From: Nectonema munidae
Lineage: Eukaryota; Nematomorpha; Nectonematoida; Nectonematidae
Length of the DNA: 64,000 nt
NCBI GenBank assembly: GCA_030549495.1
Contig: JAUIRK010000699.1
Span: 29,420 to 93,419, forward strand
Direction of reading: 5' to 3'
The translations under genes and the position numbers were made by a program. Numbering within the stretch: position 1 is the stretch's first letter; each line of letters opens with the position of its first letter. This document shows, in pieces, positions 48,413 to 60,500 of this stretch. The notes below the pieces were generated by a model that was given only the letters and a program-made list of their open reading frames with translations, was not told where the DNA came from and ran no database searches.

Positions 48413-49636
48413 TCAATTAAAGTAGAATCTCTTTAGCAGTCTTGATGTGAATTCACAAATCATTTTATGACCATGAGAGGACTCAAAGCATTGAACAACA
48501 ACATCATTCGTAATGGTAAGTAGCGTTAGGAGATCAAAGGCACAACAAAAGTGCAGAATAACATGCACAAATGCTCGAATGAACCAAGTGCCTAGAAGTT
48601 CGTTACGCCAAGAAACAAAGCCTGGCAGAGTTGTATAGCAGATTAGCATGTCTGAGCCATAGGGCAGTTTGAGGTAATTCAAGTTTGAGTCGTCGCAGAA
48701 AGCGACCGAGTCTGTTCTATTAAGAGAGGAGTCTTGGGTTGGGGAGGAAGAATAGCCAGGATCCCTGGCAAAGCCTCTGCAAGCTTGCAGAATGAAGATT
48801 TTAGGCTTATGACGAAGGAGAATGCAACTTTTTCCATCGAACAAAGAACAAATCCACTCAATGCTGAGCACTTCTCCATCACTCGCATATATCCTTCCCA
48901 TGATCCCATGGCTCAAGATGACGACGATGCAAGAATCGCAATGGTTTTTGTCATGTGCAAAAGCCTTGATGTGATATGACATTTGCTGGACGGATAAATT
49001 CGCGAAGGCTGTGACAGAATATCCTAGGACACGCAGCATGTTCTGGATGTTAAAGGAGTCTAGGGAACTGCCCGTTCGTCTCATCAAACTGCTGCGAGGA
49101 GAGAATATTTCGTTATTTATCACTAGAGCCAAATTCGTTCTCTCACTAGAATGTCGATAGATGTTGGGTCCAGTAAACTTCCTGAAGTTGGTGCGATTGA
49201 TTTTGACATAAATGATTGGATCCACAAAAATACTCTTCCTAATCGAAGCAAGAATATCATTATAATCTTTGTGAGGACAAAAAGATTTGGAAGGAATACG
49301 ACTTGAAGTGTGCGTTTCTGTGTTGATAGCGATTCCGTATAAATTTTGCTTGTATTCGGGAAGAATTAGTCTAGCAATGTTAAGTTGTTTGGTTGCAAGT
49401 AGGGCATCGATAAAAAGATTTTTCAACCTACCATCTCCTTCACTATTTACTATTTTTGAAAGAAGCTTTCTTGACTTGTCTCGAGGCCTTCTGGTTTCAT
49501 GCAGTTCCAGGAAAAGGGATTCGAAGAGATATTCTTGCTTTTTTAGAAGATTGATGATTGGATCAATTTGAATATAACTGATTAAATAATTGAAATGCCT
49601 TTTTATCAAATCAATCTCAAGTGAATTAATAGACAT
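48413..49636 (-). CDS. CARD-containing initiator-type caspase, single exon
   Basis: Cysteine protease of the apoptotic caspase family (C14), cutting after Asp. I start it at the Met codon 49636-49634 (MSINSLEID); the frame is open 31 codons further to 49729, but that extension is hydrophobic and looks like 5' UTR. Product 407 residues. An N-terminal CARD-like helical domain (about residues 4-95, LIKRHFNYLISYI...LLKKQEYLFE) is followed by a p20 domain with an S1-pocket Arg in RRTGSSLD. Catalytic His is in VVILSHGIMG (residue 243) and catalytic Cys in FILQACRG (residue 286). The linker holds candidate cleavage Asps (RTD/S, CDD/S), and the p10 domain has GFVSWRNELLGTWF. All key residues are present, so it is probably active. 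CARD suggests an adaptor-activated initiator (caspase-9/Dronc/CED-3 type). No introns; it lies on the same strand as the cyclase. Confidence 0.92.
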   Translation of the reverse strand: MSINSLEIDLIKRHFNYLISYIQIDPIINLLKKQEYLFESLFLELHETRRPRDKSRKLLSKIVNSEGDGRLKNLFIDALLATKQLNIARLILPEYKQNLYGIAINTETHTSSRIPSKSFCPHKDYNDILASIRKSIFVDPIIYVKINRTNFRKFTGPNIYRHSSERTNLALVINNEIFSPRSSLMRRTGSSLDSFNIQNMLRVLGYSVTAFANLSVQQMSYHIKAFAHDKNHCDSCIVVILSHGIMGRIYASDGEVLSIEWICSLFDGKSCILLRHKPKIFILQACRGFARDPGYSSSPTQDSSLNRTDSVAFCDDSNLNYLKLPYGSDMLICYTTLPGFVSWRNELLGTWFIRAFVHVILHFCCAFDLLTLLTITNDVVVQCFESSHGHKMICEFTSRLLKRFYFN

Positions 49637-49739
49637 ATTATAGTTCTTGAAGCAGATACCAAAAAACGTAAGAAATAATCTAACAATACAATTATGAAAC
49701 AAAATATTATAATACAAATGATACAACATTAAATAAACA

Positions 49740-51028
49740 AAAAATAGCAGTTAAGATATTTAAAAATCTATGGACCTATATTCAATGACAAATAATTTAG
49801 TCTTCAATGAAGTTTTAGACTGAGTACAAGAAGACTGCTTTCAAAAATCAGTCACAATTCTATAAACCTAAAATTGATATGAATAAACTATTAAGTAGAG
49901 TATTGAATCTAAAATCTAAGCTAAAAATATACGGTACATGCAATAAAATTAGTTGGACAAAACTAATAAATAAATTGTCATCAGAGCGGGCAAATTTTGA
50001 CTTTAAAGTTGAATTATGCGATGCATCTTATGCTTATATTGACATTACTCATCATATATGGCTAATACATTTTCTTGTTACTCATCGTCACGAGATCAAG
50101 GAAAGTATATAGTATGAATAACATTGATTGCTTTGCGAACCTACGCTAGGTTTATATCTCTTTCATCGTACTTTTTAGTTTTTTTATCGTGCCATATTCA
50201 TTATGCGCTTTTTATCAAAGTTAGGAAGTCGCAGGAAAATATCCGACACCGAGTACTTACGAAAAATCTGACTCCAACCCTAAATACTTAAAAATTTTAA
50301 ATTTTCAAAGCCACGACTTACTTTCCCGCTTCGGATAAAGAACGGGCATTCATTTTTGATTGTTCATAATTCTTGCGTTTCTCAACGAAAAAGAGATATC
50401 AAAATGTTCCTAATTTTGTAAGTTCTCTTATTATTTTTACTACTTAGTAAAAGAATTACAGAAGGAATTCAGAATTATTTCCCGCTGTAAAATCCTTCTT
50501 GATACACCATTTCAAGATAAAATTTCTTGGTGAGTACGATTTGATAATTTGGAAAGGAAAGTGTCATTTTTGACCCAAAAATGGAAAAATAAATTTAGGT
50601 TTTATAAAAGAACTATTTTAAATTAGTATTGTCATAGTGAGAGAAAATAAAATTTATGATAAGATACATTTCATTATATACTGTCAATTACTTTAATTCC
50701 CAAAGAAAATAACTTCGCAAATAAACATTTCTAATATTTTAGATACTCAGTTTAAAAATTTATTTTTTTGTTGTTAAGCATTTAATATGGAATTTACGGA
50801 TTTTCAATTTTATACAGATTTAAATTTTATGAAAAACTTAAAACTCTGGAAAATAAAAATTTTTTCGTGTTCGTGAAGTTCGCTAAATTAAATTTCTCGA
50901 TAAAATTTCTTACTTTACAGTATTTATAAAATTTTTATTTTATCCCTAGATATTCATAACTAAGCGTCAATATAAAATAACTACTAAAAACGTATCCTTA
51001 ATACGCTTTCGAACGCATAACGTTTTTT
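49740..51028. other. AT-rich intergenic sequence upstream of caspase
   Basis: A 77-codon ATG-started frame at 49879-50112 (plus) has no recognisable similarity and is probably chance. No other feature. It should contain the caspase promoter, but no clear element can be placed. Confidence 0.4.
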
Positions 51029-51939
51029 GGTACATTCCTGTTTTGGCCCAGCCAGTACTTTTTTTTCAATTTTCTGTTCTATAAACAATGAAGAGAAAGC
51101 ATCATTTATCTACAAGAGGTTGGAATCGTGTAGTTGAAGCAAAAATGTGCAAATGGACACTCAATGAAGTTAATTTTTGGAGGAGGAAAGAAGAATCGTT
51201 GGCGTTGTTACAAAAGGGGCTGTAGAAAAGAGAAAGAAGTACGAACAAATGATTGGCTTTATTCATGGGCGTATGAACTGACTTCAATAAAATATTTCGA
51301 GAGCGAACTTGGAATGAATAAAAACACAACAGTTGACTGGAGCAATTACTTGAGAGAGGTATGTCTTTGGAAGCTTGTTAAACATCCTGTTGTCATTGGT
51401 GGACCAAGTATGTATGTGGAGATAGATGAAGCATTGTTTGCCAAGAAGAAAAATCATGTTAGTCGAGTTCTTCCACAACAGTGGGTGTTTGGAGGTATTT
51501 GCATTGAAACCAAGGAAGTTTTCATGTTAGCTGTTGAAGATCGCACAGAAAGTACTATAATTTTGCCTATCAATAAATGGCTCAAGGTTTTCAAGAAGTA
51601 TTGATATACCAACATCTGACGGTAAATCACAGTCAAAATTTTGTGAACAGTGGAACACATACCCAACATATTGAACGACTTTAGCAGAGAATATATTGAA
51701 CGGATATTTAGCAGAGTTTCTTTGGCGTCACTCATCTTCAATTACATTTGGTAATAATATATTTAACACAATTCTTAAGATATGGCTGCATTTTATCCAC
51801 CCACAGATAAAATTTTTCTTTAGTTCTTTTTGTTTTCAATATACTTTTGTTGAAAAATTTTCTTGATTTAATAAATTTATGTTATTCAGTACATTTTTTT
51901 AATTACCTTTAGGTGGCAGGGCCAAAACAGAAAAGTACC
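51029..51939 (+). mobile_element. Merlin DNA transposon, near-complete ends, deleted transposase
   Basis: Terminal inverted repeats: left GGTACATTCCTGTTTTGGCCC from 51029, right (reverse complement) GGTACTTTTCTGTTTTGGCCC ending at 51939, nearly identical over ~28 bp. Flanks are T-rich (cgtttttt / cttttttc), compatible with a worn 8-bp duplication. The 911-bp interior holds a Merlin (IS1016/ISXO2-like) transposase. Length and ends fit a Merlin element that has lost part of its coding sequence. Confidence 0.85.
51134..51741 (+). pseudogene. Merlin (ISXO2-like) transposase, internally deleted
   Basis: Recognisable blocks: an N-terminal zinc ribbon (CANGHSM...RWRCYKRGCRKE, 51146-51235) and FESELGMNKNTTVDWSNYLREV (51295-51360). 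VEIDEALFAKKKNHVSRVLPQQWVFGGI, with the first catalytic Asp, lies at 51415-51500 and AVEDRTESTIILPI at 51530-51575. The frame closes at 51602. Further on, TVNHSQNFVN and GTHTQHIERL (51617-51680) represent the later catalytic part, and LAEFLWRHS (about 51705-51730) the C-terminus. The segment with the second Asp (SDMWRAY-like) is missing and frames change, so it is inactive. Confidence 0.85.
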
Positions 51940-51959
51940 CTTTTTTCATATCTATAATT

Positions 51960-52080
51960 TTATATAAAAATGGTTACTTGATTGAAAAGCATCAATCAAA
52001 AATGTGATTGACGATCAAATTCTCTCTAAAAATATCGTTAAATTTTTAAATAATTTTAAATTTGTTGCAGTAATTATATT
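51960..52080 (+). repeat. Tandem repeat family, monomer next to Merlin
   Basis: 'aaaaatggttacttgattga...gatcaaattctctctaaaaatat' matches the monomers at 7140-7330 and 20770-20960. Merlin sits directly beside it, so it may have inserted in or near a copy of this family. Confidence 0.5.
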
Positions 52081-52239
52081 TCTAGGTGGATAACTTTTTA
52101 TAATTGAACAAAGAGGACAATGAATGATTTAATAGGGAACACAACTTTTGAAGAAGGATTGGTTGACAAATATCCAATATTTTTTCACTGATAAAATAAT
52201 CACAAGATTATAAAGTGTCAAATAAATATAACCATTTGA

Positions 52240-52360
52240 TTTACAATCAATTATTCATTGGATTTAGAAGAAGATTTTGTAAAATATTTAATATTATGAG
52301 AAAAAAGGAGGGGGTAAAAAGTTAACTCCCTCAGTCACTGAGGAATCAAAAATAGATAAT
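52240..52360 (+). repeat. Dispersed repeat A, copy 2
   Basis: Shares 'agaaaaaaggagggggtaaaa' and 'agtcactgaggaa' with 8575-8710 in the same order. Confidence 0.5.
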
Positions 52361-53473
52361 GAGGAATAAAGTTAAAGAAACAAGATAAAAAAATTTATGG
52401 ATTAAAAAAATAAATAGAAAAATATTTTGAAATATAACATAATTTGTGATATTAGGAGACGGAGTCAAACATTTCATTTCCGACACCTATTCATATACTA
52501 TTGCTCTTTAAAAATCTGCGACGCTGAATTAATCAAATCAATTTTAGATATATTTAGATTTATCTTGATGTGAAAATAAAAATTATAATTTTAGGTGAAA
52601 TATATCGATTTAGGAAATTTAAGCTGATTTTGGGAAAATTTTGGTCAAAATCCCAATTTCGAAAAAAACTGTAGAAAATCGTTTTCTCCATTCATGAATT
52701 TTCAGAAAAAGAATATTTCACTAAAATTTTCTAGTTTTACAACTCTTTATGAATTACAATTATAAAAATATTCTTTGGCATAATCATAATCTTAAAAGAT
52801 GCCTATTATGCATCTCAATTTTGGATTATGATATGCTTACTCTCAAATACACGTGAAAACATGCGATTAAGATAGAATTAAAAACGATGTTAAGACCATT
52901 TAATACAGCCTCTTAGATCTCTATTATTAAATTTTATTAAGTTTCCTGCGTATAATTTACCGTTTTAGTTTTTAAATTGATCATTTTACGGGCAAAACGT
53001 ACAATATAATTTAAAAATAGTATTAATTTTATAAACAATGAGATAAAGGTAGTCAATACGAAATTGTCTCAAAAAGTATGTAAAAATATAGATCTATAAA
53101 TTACAGATAAAAATTTAGAACTTTTAAAAACTTAAAATAAATTTCAAAAATAAATTGTTGTAGGAAAGGCCCATAAATTTGTACGAAAAAGAACACAAAA
53201 ATAAATAAAGAAATATTTTTATCATTAATTTTTTTATTTAAGTAATAAAACTTACTTAATATGTACACAGAAGAAGGAATCTCAGATTTTTCCCCCGAAT
53301 TTTTTCTTTTTATTTAATTCCAAGAGTATAACTAATTAATTTTAAAAAGTTTTGGGAGTTAAAAGAATATATTGGTCCTTCGAGCAATAATCATTTTTCC
53401 TCTTATGATTTATGTGGTTTTCAAAGACTTACTAAAGTTAAAAATGTTTTACATGAAGCATTAATGTTCAGGT
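52361..53473. other. AT-rich intergenic sequence
   Basis: No gene or element recognised over about 1.1 kb. Confidence 0.4.
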
Positions 53474-53535
53474 ATATAGGTAGTTAGGTAGGTAGATTTC
53501 AAAGCACTTCCCAGCGTATGCTTATATGCTTGCGT
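53474..53535 (+). repeat. Dispersed repeat C end, second copy
   Basis: 'tatataggtagttaggtagg ... aagcacttcc ... tatgcttatatgcttg' is the partner of the minus-strand segment at 19762-19800. Confidence 0.5.
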
Positions 53536-53689
53536 AAGCTAGAAAGTTGGTTAAGGGAGGTAGAGATATGGATAAATATAGTGAAGGGTTACGAGTGTTA
53601 TTTTAAAATAGAAAATAAAAGGAGACAAATTACTTTGTCATAAAATTTTCAACTGTGGTGAGTGTGGTTTCAATGGTCTCAATAATGAT

Positions 53690-56115
53690 CCTTCTTCTTC
53701 TTCTTCTTTTACTACACCTTGTCCCCAAGTTGGGGGTCGGTGGTTGAGATCCGCTCTCTCCATTTTTTCCTGTCCTGCGCATCGTCTTCGGTCAGTCCAA
53801 GCTGCTTCAGTTGCTCCATCAGTCCGTCCTTCCATCTTTTACGCTGCCTCCCTTTAAAACAGCTAAATTTCATTCAATTTTCTTTTCTATAAGTTGTTTT
53901 ATGATAAAAATAGCATCTATTGCACTTTTTCCAGGCATAAATCCAAACTGTTTTGGGTCTATCTTTATCACTGAATGAATCCGCTTGTCTAAAATCCTTT
54001 CCATTATTTTCAGTCCTGGTTCCAGCAATTTTATTCCACGGTAGTTACCACATTCTAAAACATCTCCTTTCTTCTTCCAGATTGGTACAAGTAAGCTTTT
54101 CCTCCAGTCTTCTGGTATTTTTTCTTCAGTCCAAATTCTTTTTAATAGGTCTACCATCCACCCTACTGTTTTATTTCCTCCTGCTTTAATCATATCGATG
54201 CTAATTTTACTGAGTCCAGCTGCTTTATAATTCTTTATTTTGCTGATTTGCAGCATAACTTCATCTTGATCTGTTATCTTATCTGGTCCTTCAACTTTCA
54301 AAGCTTCTACAAACTCCTCCTTTTCATTTCCCATATTCAAAAGTTGTTCAAAGTGTTCTGCCCTCCTATTCTTAATTGTCTCTGCATTAAAGATCATATT
54401 ACATTATTTATCCTTGACAATATTCACATTCCCAACTCTTCTTTTTTTTCTGTTTTGCTTTGCCAATTCTGTATATTTGTTTCTCTCCTTCTTTTGTCTC
54501 TAAATCATCATAAAGTTTTTGAGTCCCTTGATTCCTCGCAATCGCGATACATCTTTTAGCTTCCTTCTTCTTCGTTTCGTACAATTCCTTGTCCTCTTTT
54601 AATTTTGTTTTTTGCCACTTCTTAAAAGCTATTTTTTTCTCTTTTAACACGCTTTTCACACTCTCGTTCCACCACTATGTTTCTTTTTGCCTCATTCCTC
54701 TAGACTTGTTGCATTCTAAAACTCTTTCACTTATCGATATCAAGTTCCTCTTTATTTTTCTACACATTTCCTCTACATCATCACTCTTTTCCCATTGTAG
54801 ATTAATCTTTTTTATAGCTTTTTCAAACTCATATCTTGTTTCACTTTCTTTCAATTTCCAATTCTATAATTTTTCATTATTTTGAATATTTTGCTTATAT
54901 CTTTTATTTTTATACCAGTCAGGCACAACCAATTTATGTTAGCTGACTATATCACTTCTAGGAATAGCTTTGCAATCTTTTAAATTTTTTGCGTCTTTTT
55001 GTCTTATCAAAATAAAGTCTATTTGACTTGTTTTACCACCACTTTCGTAGGTAATAGGTGTCCCAGCTTTTTTCTATATTTTGTATTACAAATTGTTAAT
55101 TCATTTCTTTCTGCCATTTGTAAAATTCTTTCACCGTCTTCATTTCTTTTTCCATACACATGCCATCCGTGTATATTATTGAAGCCGTCACAATGCTCTC
55201 CTAATTGTCCGTTTAGATCACCTCCGATTATCAACGTTTTATTTTCTTTGACTTCTTCAATCATTTCTTCCAACTTAGATATGAACTTTTCTTTTTCTTC
55301 TTCTTTGCATCACTTCTGTGGTGCGTATGCGGATATAACGGTTACCAGCTTTTCATCTCCCACCAACTTCAATCGAATTAAAGGATCACCGTCTCTTTTC
55401 ACTTTCATTACCTCATTCTTTAACTTAGGTGAGATTATAATTCCTACTCCATTCTTTTTGTTTGTATTTCCACTATAGAATATGTTATACCCTTCTGCGA
55501 TTTCCTTTGCAGCATCCCCTCCCCATCTGGTTTCCTGCACAACTTCTCTTCTTCATTTCTTGTATCAATTCCAAACTTTTACCCGTAATCGATCCAACAT
55601 TCCAAGTAGCAAACCTCCAATCTTTTTCTCTTTTACAAGTTTTTCCAACATTCTTTTTGGCGTAGGCAGTTGGACACGCACATGCAGTACTTTGAGCTGT
55701 ACCCCGCTCTTTGTTTGTGAGGATCATTACATTTGTTAAATAGAGCAGAGTTTCCTGGCCGGATGCCCTTCCTCACGCCAACCCTTTTGTTTTCAAAGAT
55801 TGGAAACCTTTAGCCTTTGCACTTAATAGTACTATACCCACAATGCAGTGGTAATTTGAGGTCAGAGTTATTTTCTCCTAGAGCAACTGCTGTCCAAAGC
55901 TATCGAGCTTGTTCTACCTGGAGCTGTAGCTTTAAGCGCCTGTAATTCGCTTTCGCCTCCAGATCTTTTAGTTTTAAACAACCCCGCCACGTGAAGGCAT
56001 ATCTGAAGACTTGCTGTTCAGAGGCTGTAAGAGACGTATGTGCCCTATGAGGTATTTTATAGGAGAATGAGAGCTCAACTTCATTTCCCACCTCGGCCTA
56101 AACAGCATTGAGATC
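53690..56115 (-). mobile_element. RTE/RTEX-type LINE bounded by a 15-bp target duplication
   Basis: Exact 15-bp direct repeats (GGTCTCAATAATGAT) at 53675-53689 and 56116-56130 bound a 2426-bp minus-strand insertion. From 5' (high) to 3': a 5' leader with 'GAGGAAGGGCATCCGGCC' (about 55760-55780); apurinic endonuclease (FATWNVGSITGK at about 55620; TRWGG, GVGIIISPKLK, ISAYAPQK at 55530-55310; LIIGGDLNGQLG at 55230-55195); a basic linker (54660-54408); and reverse-transcriptase fingers (54397-53870: EDWRKSLLVPIWKKKGD, GNYRGIKLLEPGLKI, QFGFMPG). Then comes a jump to the conserved C-terminal tail (RKRWKDGLMEQL...DRKKWRERI...DPQLGDKV, 53860-53710) and a (GAA)n 3' end. The palm with FADD is deleted and frames shift, so it cannot move on its own. 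Confidence 0.88.
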
Positions 56116-56130
56116 GGTCTCAATAATGAT

Positions 56131-57583
56131 TACGAGGGAGTAATTCTGGGTTTAAGAGAAGATCTAGAAAGTGCTGTTTTTGATTTATTAAGCAAAAAGG
56201 GCAGCGTTTTAGAAGATCTTGGCGATGACAAGAAAAGTTGTGACATGTGTAGATGAGATGGTATAACGTTTCTATTACGTCACATCTGAAAAAACAGTAC
56301 TTTCGCTATCTTTAATTCTGGAGAGATATGCTCTGCATGGGCAGTCGCCTGATAGCCAGCGAATAGTTGAACGCAGAGGTCTAAAAAAATTTGAATTGTT
56401 CTGATGTGTGGTAAAGAGGAGAATAGGGCATTTTGTGATAAAGATATGGACATCTGCCATTGTTCCAAGGAGGATAAGTTGATGTGTGTTAGAAAGGTTT
56501 TTACAGATAGGGAGGTAATAAGAGAGATGTGAGAGGTTGGGTGTAAGTTTGAAGTTAAGGTTGAAGCATAGGTTTATGTCGAAATGTTTGGTAAGGCTAA
56601 TTAGAAAGGAAGCGAGTTGGATGGGAAGAAAGTAGTCAATGTTAACGGTAATCATAGTGAAAGCAAGTAAAAGGCTGAAGATTACGCATTTGAAGTTTGA
56701 AAGTAAAGGATTAATGGAGAGCGAATGGTGAGAAAGGGGCGAGTGGACGTGCCTTTAAAGAAGTAAGATCGATTCTTTTGCAAAATATTTGTTTATGCAT
56801 ATAAAGTTTGTCTATAGAGTTTGCGCAGATGGGTGAGTTAAAAGAGGTGGATATATAGAGGGATGAACTAGGCATTTAGCCTAAAAAATATAAGAATAGA
56901 AAAAAAAAGTAAATAAACAAGAGTAGAAAGAATACGATGTGGTAATGTTGTGGAGTGTGACCTGATGAAAGGGGGAAGTAGGTTTTGTATGTCAAAATAT
57001 AGTGCTTAATAAGAGTTTTTGAGTTAAAGTTGAAATCGTATTGTGTTTGTTTGAATTTCTAGATATTGTGTGGAAGTAGTACAATAGGCGTAGGTAGAGA
57101 CGGTGTATTCCTAATTGTAGATAGAGACGGTAATTCTGTATTAAATAACTGGGAGGACCAATGATGAGAGTATATATTTTGTATGTTTGTACGGAGGCCC
57201 AATTTATAAGAGATTCGCTTTTAATTTAAAAAAGGGTCGCTGATAGATCAGTTTATTTGCTGACAAATTTGACTTTTTTGTAACAGAACCGGCTGACAAA
57301 AGATTTGAATCCCACTACTGCTTAGAAGCAGTTATAGAAGTAGATGTATTTAAATGAAGGGGTAAAAGTTCTGTGCGTGTGAAGTGAATGAGGGTGGTTT
57401 TAATTGAGTTAACGAATAACTTATGTGACATCCTCCTTGGGGTGTAGAGAGAGTTAACGTATAGATGCAAAGGGAGGAGTGAAGTCGGAAGATGAGACAG
57501 CGGTTTGAAAGTTATGACGTTATAAATTAGTGATGTATGGAAGAAATAATTTGTAAATGAGGTTTGTGATGATGGTTGGCTGC
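56131..57583. other. GA-rich region between LINE and hAT element
   Basis: The plus strand is purine-rich. On the minus strand a 126-codon frame (56275-56655) and a 115-codon frame (57315-57662) are Ser/Thr/Leu/Pro-rich, with no recognisable similarity; the second overlaps the start of the hAT element. The composition differs from the rest of the window. It is probably an old repeat, since it hosts both insertions, but no family is recognised. Confidence 0.35.
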
Positions 57584-60500
57584 AGTGGTGGGATTCAACC
57601 GGTTTGCTCCTACTCGATAGAGTAGTTTCAAAAAAATGTGAATTTTTAGCGAATAGTTTCAAAAGAGTTACAAATTTCCAATAAATATTCTTATTTTCAT
57701 TACGTTAATTATTTTTATTTATTATTAAAAGTTTGAAAATTTTTCGGCATATTGCATGTGTTTATTGTATGTTTATGATTAAATATATATATGTATGTTT
57801 TGATTCTGTACATTCTTTTACTTATCTTATCATGAAAAAAATCATATACATCACATGCAAATTTCCTAATCTCCTCTGTCTAAGTTATTCTTATTACATT
57901 TCACAACAAACATAAAAGACTATTTCATCGTCTTTCGAAAAACAACGTTCCAAATTATTATCACTTGTAATATGAATGTTTCACAGACATGAAAATATTC
58001 CAAATCAAATAATGAAAAAAAAATCTTTCACCTTTTAATTCTTAACTGAAGTTAACACTGAATATCATTTAAACTGTTCTTTTTCAATTTACCCTTATAA
58101 AACCTCATCGCGAAAAATCACCTCTTTTCATAGTTTTTTGAAATTCTTTTACTTTTGGTATGAAAATCTTTAGTTTTAAATTTGGTGAAACATTAAAATT
58201 TACCTTTTTGTAGTTACTTTTAAAATTTTGACGAAATTACAAAAAAATCAAAAGTTCGATAATTCATTTTTCATTTTAATTCGTATAATGAATTTTTAAA
58301 ACTAATTTATTATTTTTTGCATTTTAGAGTCGTCTTGCTTCATAGAATTTTGGAAAAATCAGTGTATTGAAAAGTTGCTAGTTATTATGAAAAGACAAAA
58401 AAGTATAATAAAATTCATGAATTCGAAAAAAGATGAGATTGATGGAATGAAATATGTATCTCAACCTTTTCTGCAAAAATCAAATGTTGAAAATATTTTT
58501 GACGAAGTTCCAGAAAGTTCAAACGTATTGAATCGATTTATGCCAGTTCTACCAGATTGCTGGAGTTAGGACCTATTCAACACATTCAAAGCTAAATATA
58601 TTGGTCTCATCATTCAAAACAAAAAACTAGGATGCCTACATTGTTCAAAAACGAAAAAGTATATTTCTTTGGCACTTGACTACGCATTTCTTCGAAGTGG
58701 GCCAGCGTTGAGTCATCTGGAAATACAAATACTTCTCGTCAGGCTTCTTTGAAGTAAAAAATTCGAGATCATTTTTCATCCAAGGCGCAATCAATTTGTG
58801 TTAAAGAAAGAACTGAAGTCACGAAAACCAGAATTAGCGAAAGTTTTGATAAAATCAATGAAAAGTTTTTAGTCTCAATAATCAAAGTTTTTAATACCGT
58901 TTACAGTATGGCAAAAAATTGCAGACCCTTTTCTGATATCGAGTATTTTGTTGAGCTTCAACAAATAAATGGTGTACAAATGGGTGTTGGGTTTCACTCT
59001 CGTAAAACGCAGTGACCACATTTCAACAAATTAAAAAAAAAAATTTTCACCGAAATTATTGAAAAAAAACAGAAATTTTGCATATTAGTAGACGAAGCTT
59101 CCACCATATCCAAAAAATCAGTGCTGATCATTTTTTGAAGGTAGAGGACATTGAAGTTTCATCAGTTATATTTTTTAATTTGGTTGAACTTGAGGATCAG
59201 AGTGCAGAAAACATTTTTTCATCGCTTTTATCAAGTTTAAAGAATGGTGCTATTAACGAGGATTATTTGAGAGAAAACTTAGTTGCGTTTTGCTCAGATG
59301 GAACTAGTGCCATGCTTGGACGTCATTCAGGCGTAGGTGTTCGATTCAGAAAAGGTTTTCTCAATATTGTTCTTTGGCATTGCCTTAATCACCGGTTACA
59401 GTTGGTACTGGATGACTCCGTGAATGATGTAAAGCAGGTTAATCATTTTAAAATATTCATTGATAAGATCTATAAAATTTTTCATCAGTCAAACAAAAAC
59501 CAAAATGAGCTTTTTAAAATTTCACCTGAGCTAGGGTAGCAAATTTTAAAAATAGGTAGGGTTTTGGGTCCTAGGTTTTGGGATATTCTTCAAGAAATCT
59601 CAATATTGTCCAACGGTTTGCAAGCGAGAAATATAATGATTCAAAAAGCAGATAAACTCATTAAAGCTTTTAACTTGATGATTGAAAGTAAGGGTGTTTA
59701 CGAAAAGGAAGCAGATAAAAAAATTATGGAAGAGTTGAAAGAAATTGAGTGGGTTGAAAATTCTAAAATATCCACATCCAAATTTTCTTCAAAAAGTGAT
59801 TGAAAACATTGAAAAGCGTATGATGAGCAATGACTTATCAAAGCATCATCTTTTTCGACTGAGGTTGACCACAAAATCCTCATGTTTTCATATTTTTTGG
59901 ATCCGAATTCATGCCAGATCAGAGAGGTGATTATTCCATGTAAAGAAGGTGAGAAAAGCCTCATTCATTTCGAAAGATTTTTTTGTCATCGAATCGATCT
60001 CAATGAATATAGAGATTATATTGAAAACTCATTATTTCAAACGAAAACTTTACATGCATCTGACTTACCAGAGACCTTAAAGACTAGAGTCTTAGAGACT
60101 TTTATAAGGCCTAAAAATATATTGAATGTCGTGGTGTTATTACAGCAGAAGCAGAGAGAGGTTTTCAATAATGAACAATATATGTTCCGAAAAAAGAAAT
60201 CGATTGTCAGTTCATAACATCTCAAACCTGATAATAATAAATTAAATTGGCATGCCGCTAAAAATTGGAAGGCAACAGATACAGTTATAACATGGCTGAG
60301 AAAGAATCACTCAGCAGATGAGACAAGAGTAAAAAGAAAGCAAGGAGATGAAGTCAATCAAAATCAAGAGGCAAACTGGAAATACTTCGATTGAGATTAT
60401 AATTCTGTTTTTTTTATTTTTCATTTTTTCACAATATTTTTGAAGTATTAAACAAGTTTTGCGTACAAGCTTTTTTACTCATGAAATTTTTCATTGTATA

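Noticed and set aside
49634-49729. Caspase start at the upstream ATG (49729)
   Set aside because: The extra 31 residues are hydrophobic and unlike caspase N-termini. The CARD begins right after the Met at 49636.
49879-50112. 77-codon gene divergent from the caspase
   Set aside because: No recognisable similarity, splice context or downstream signal; length is within chance for this region.
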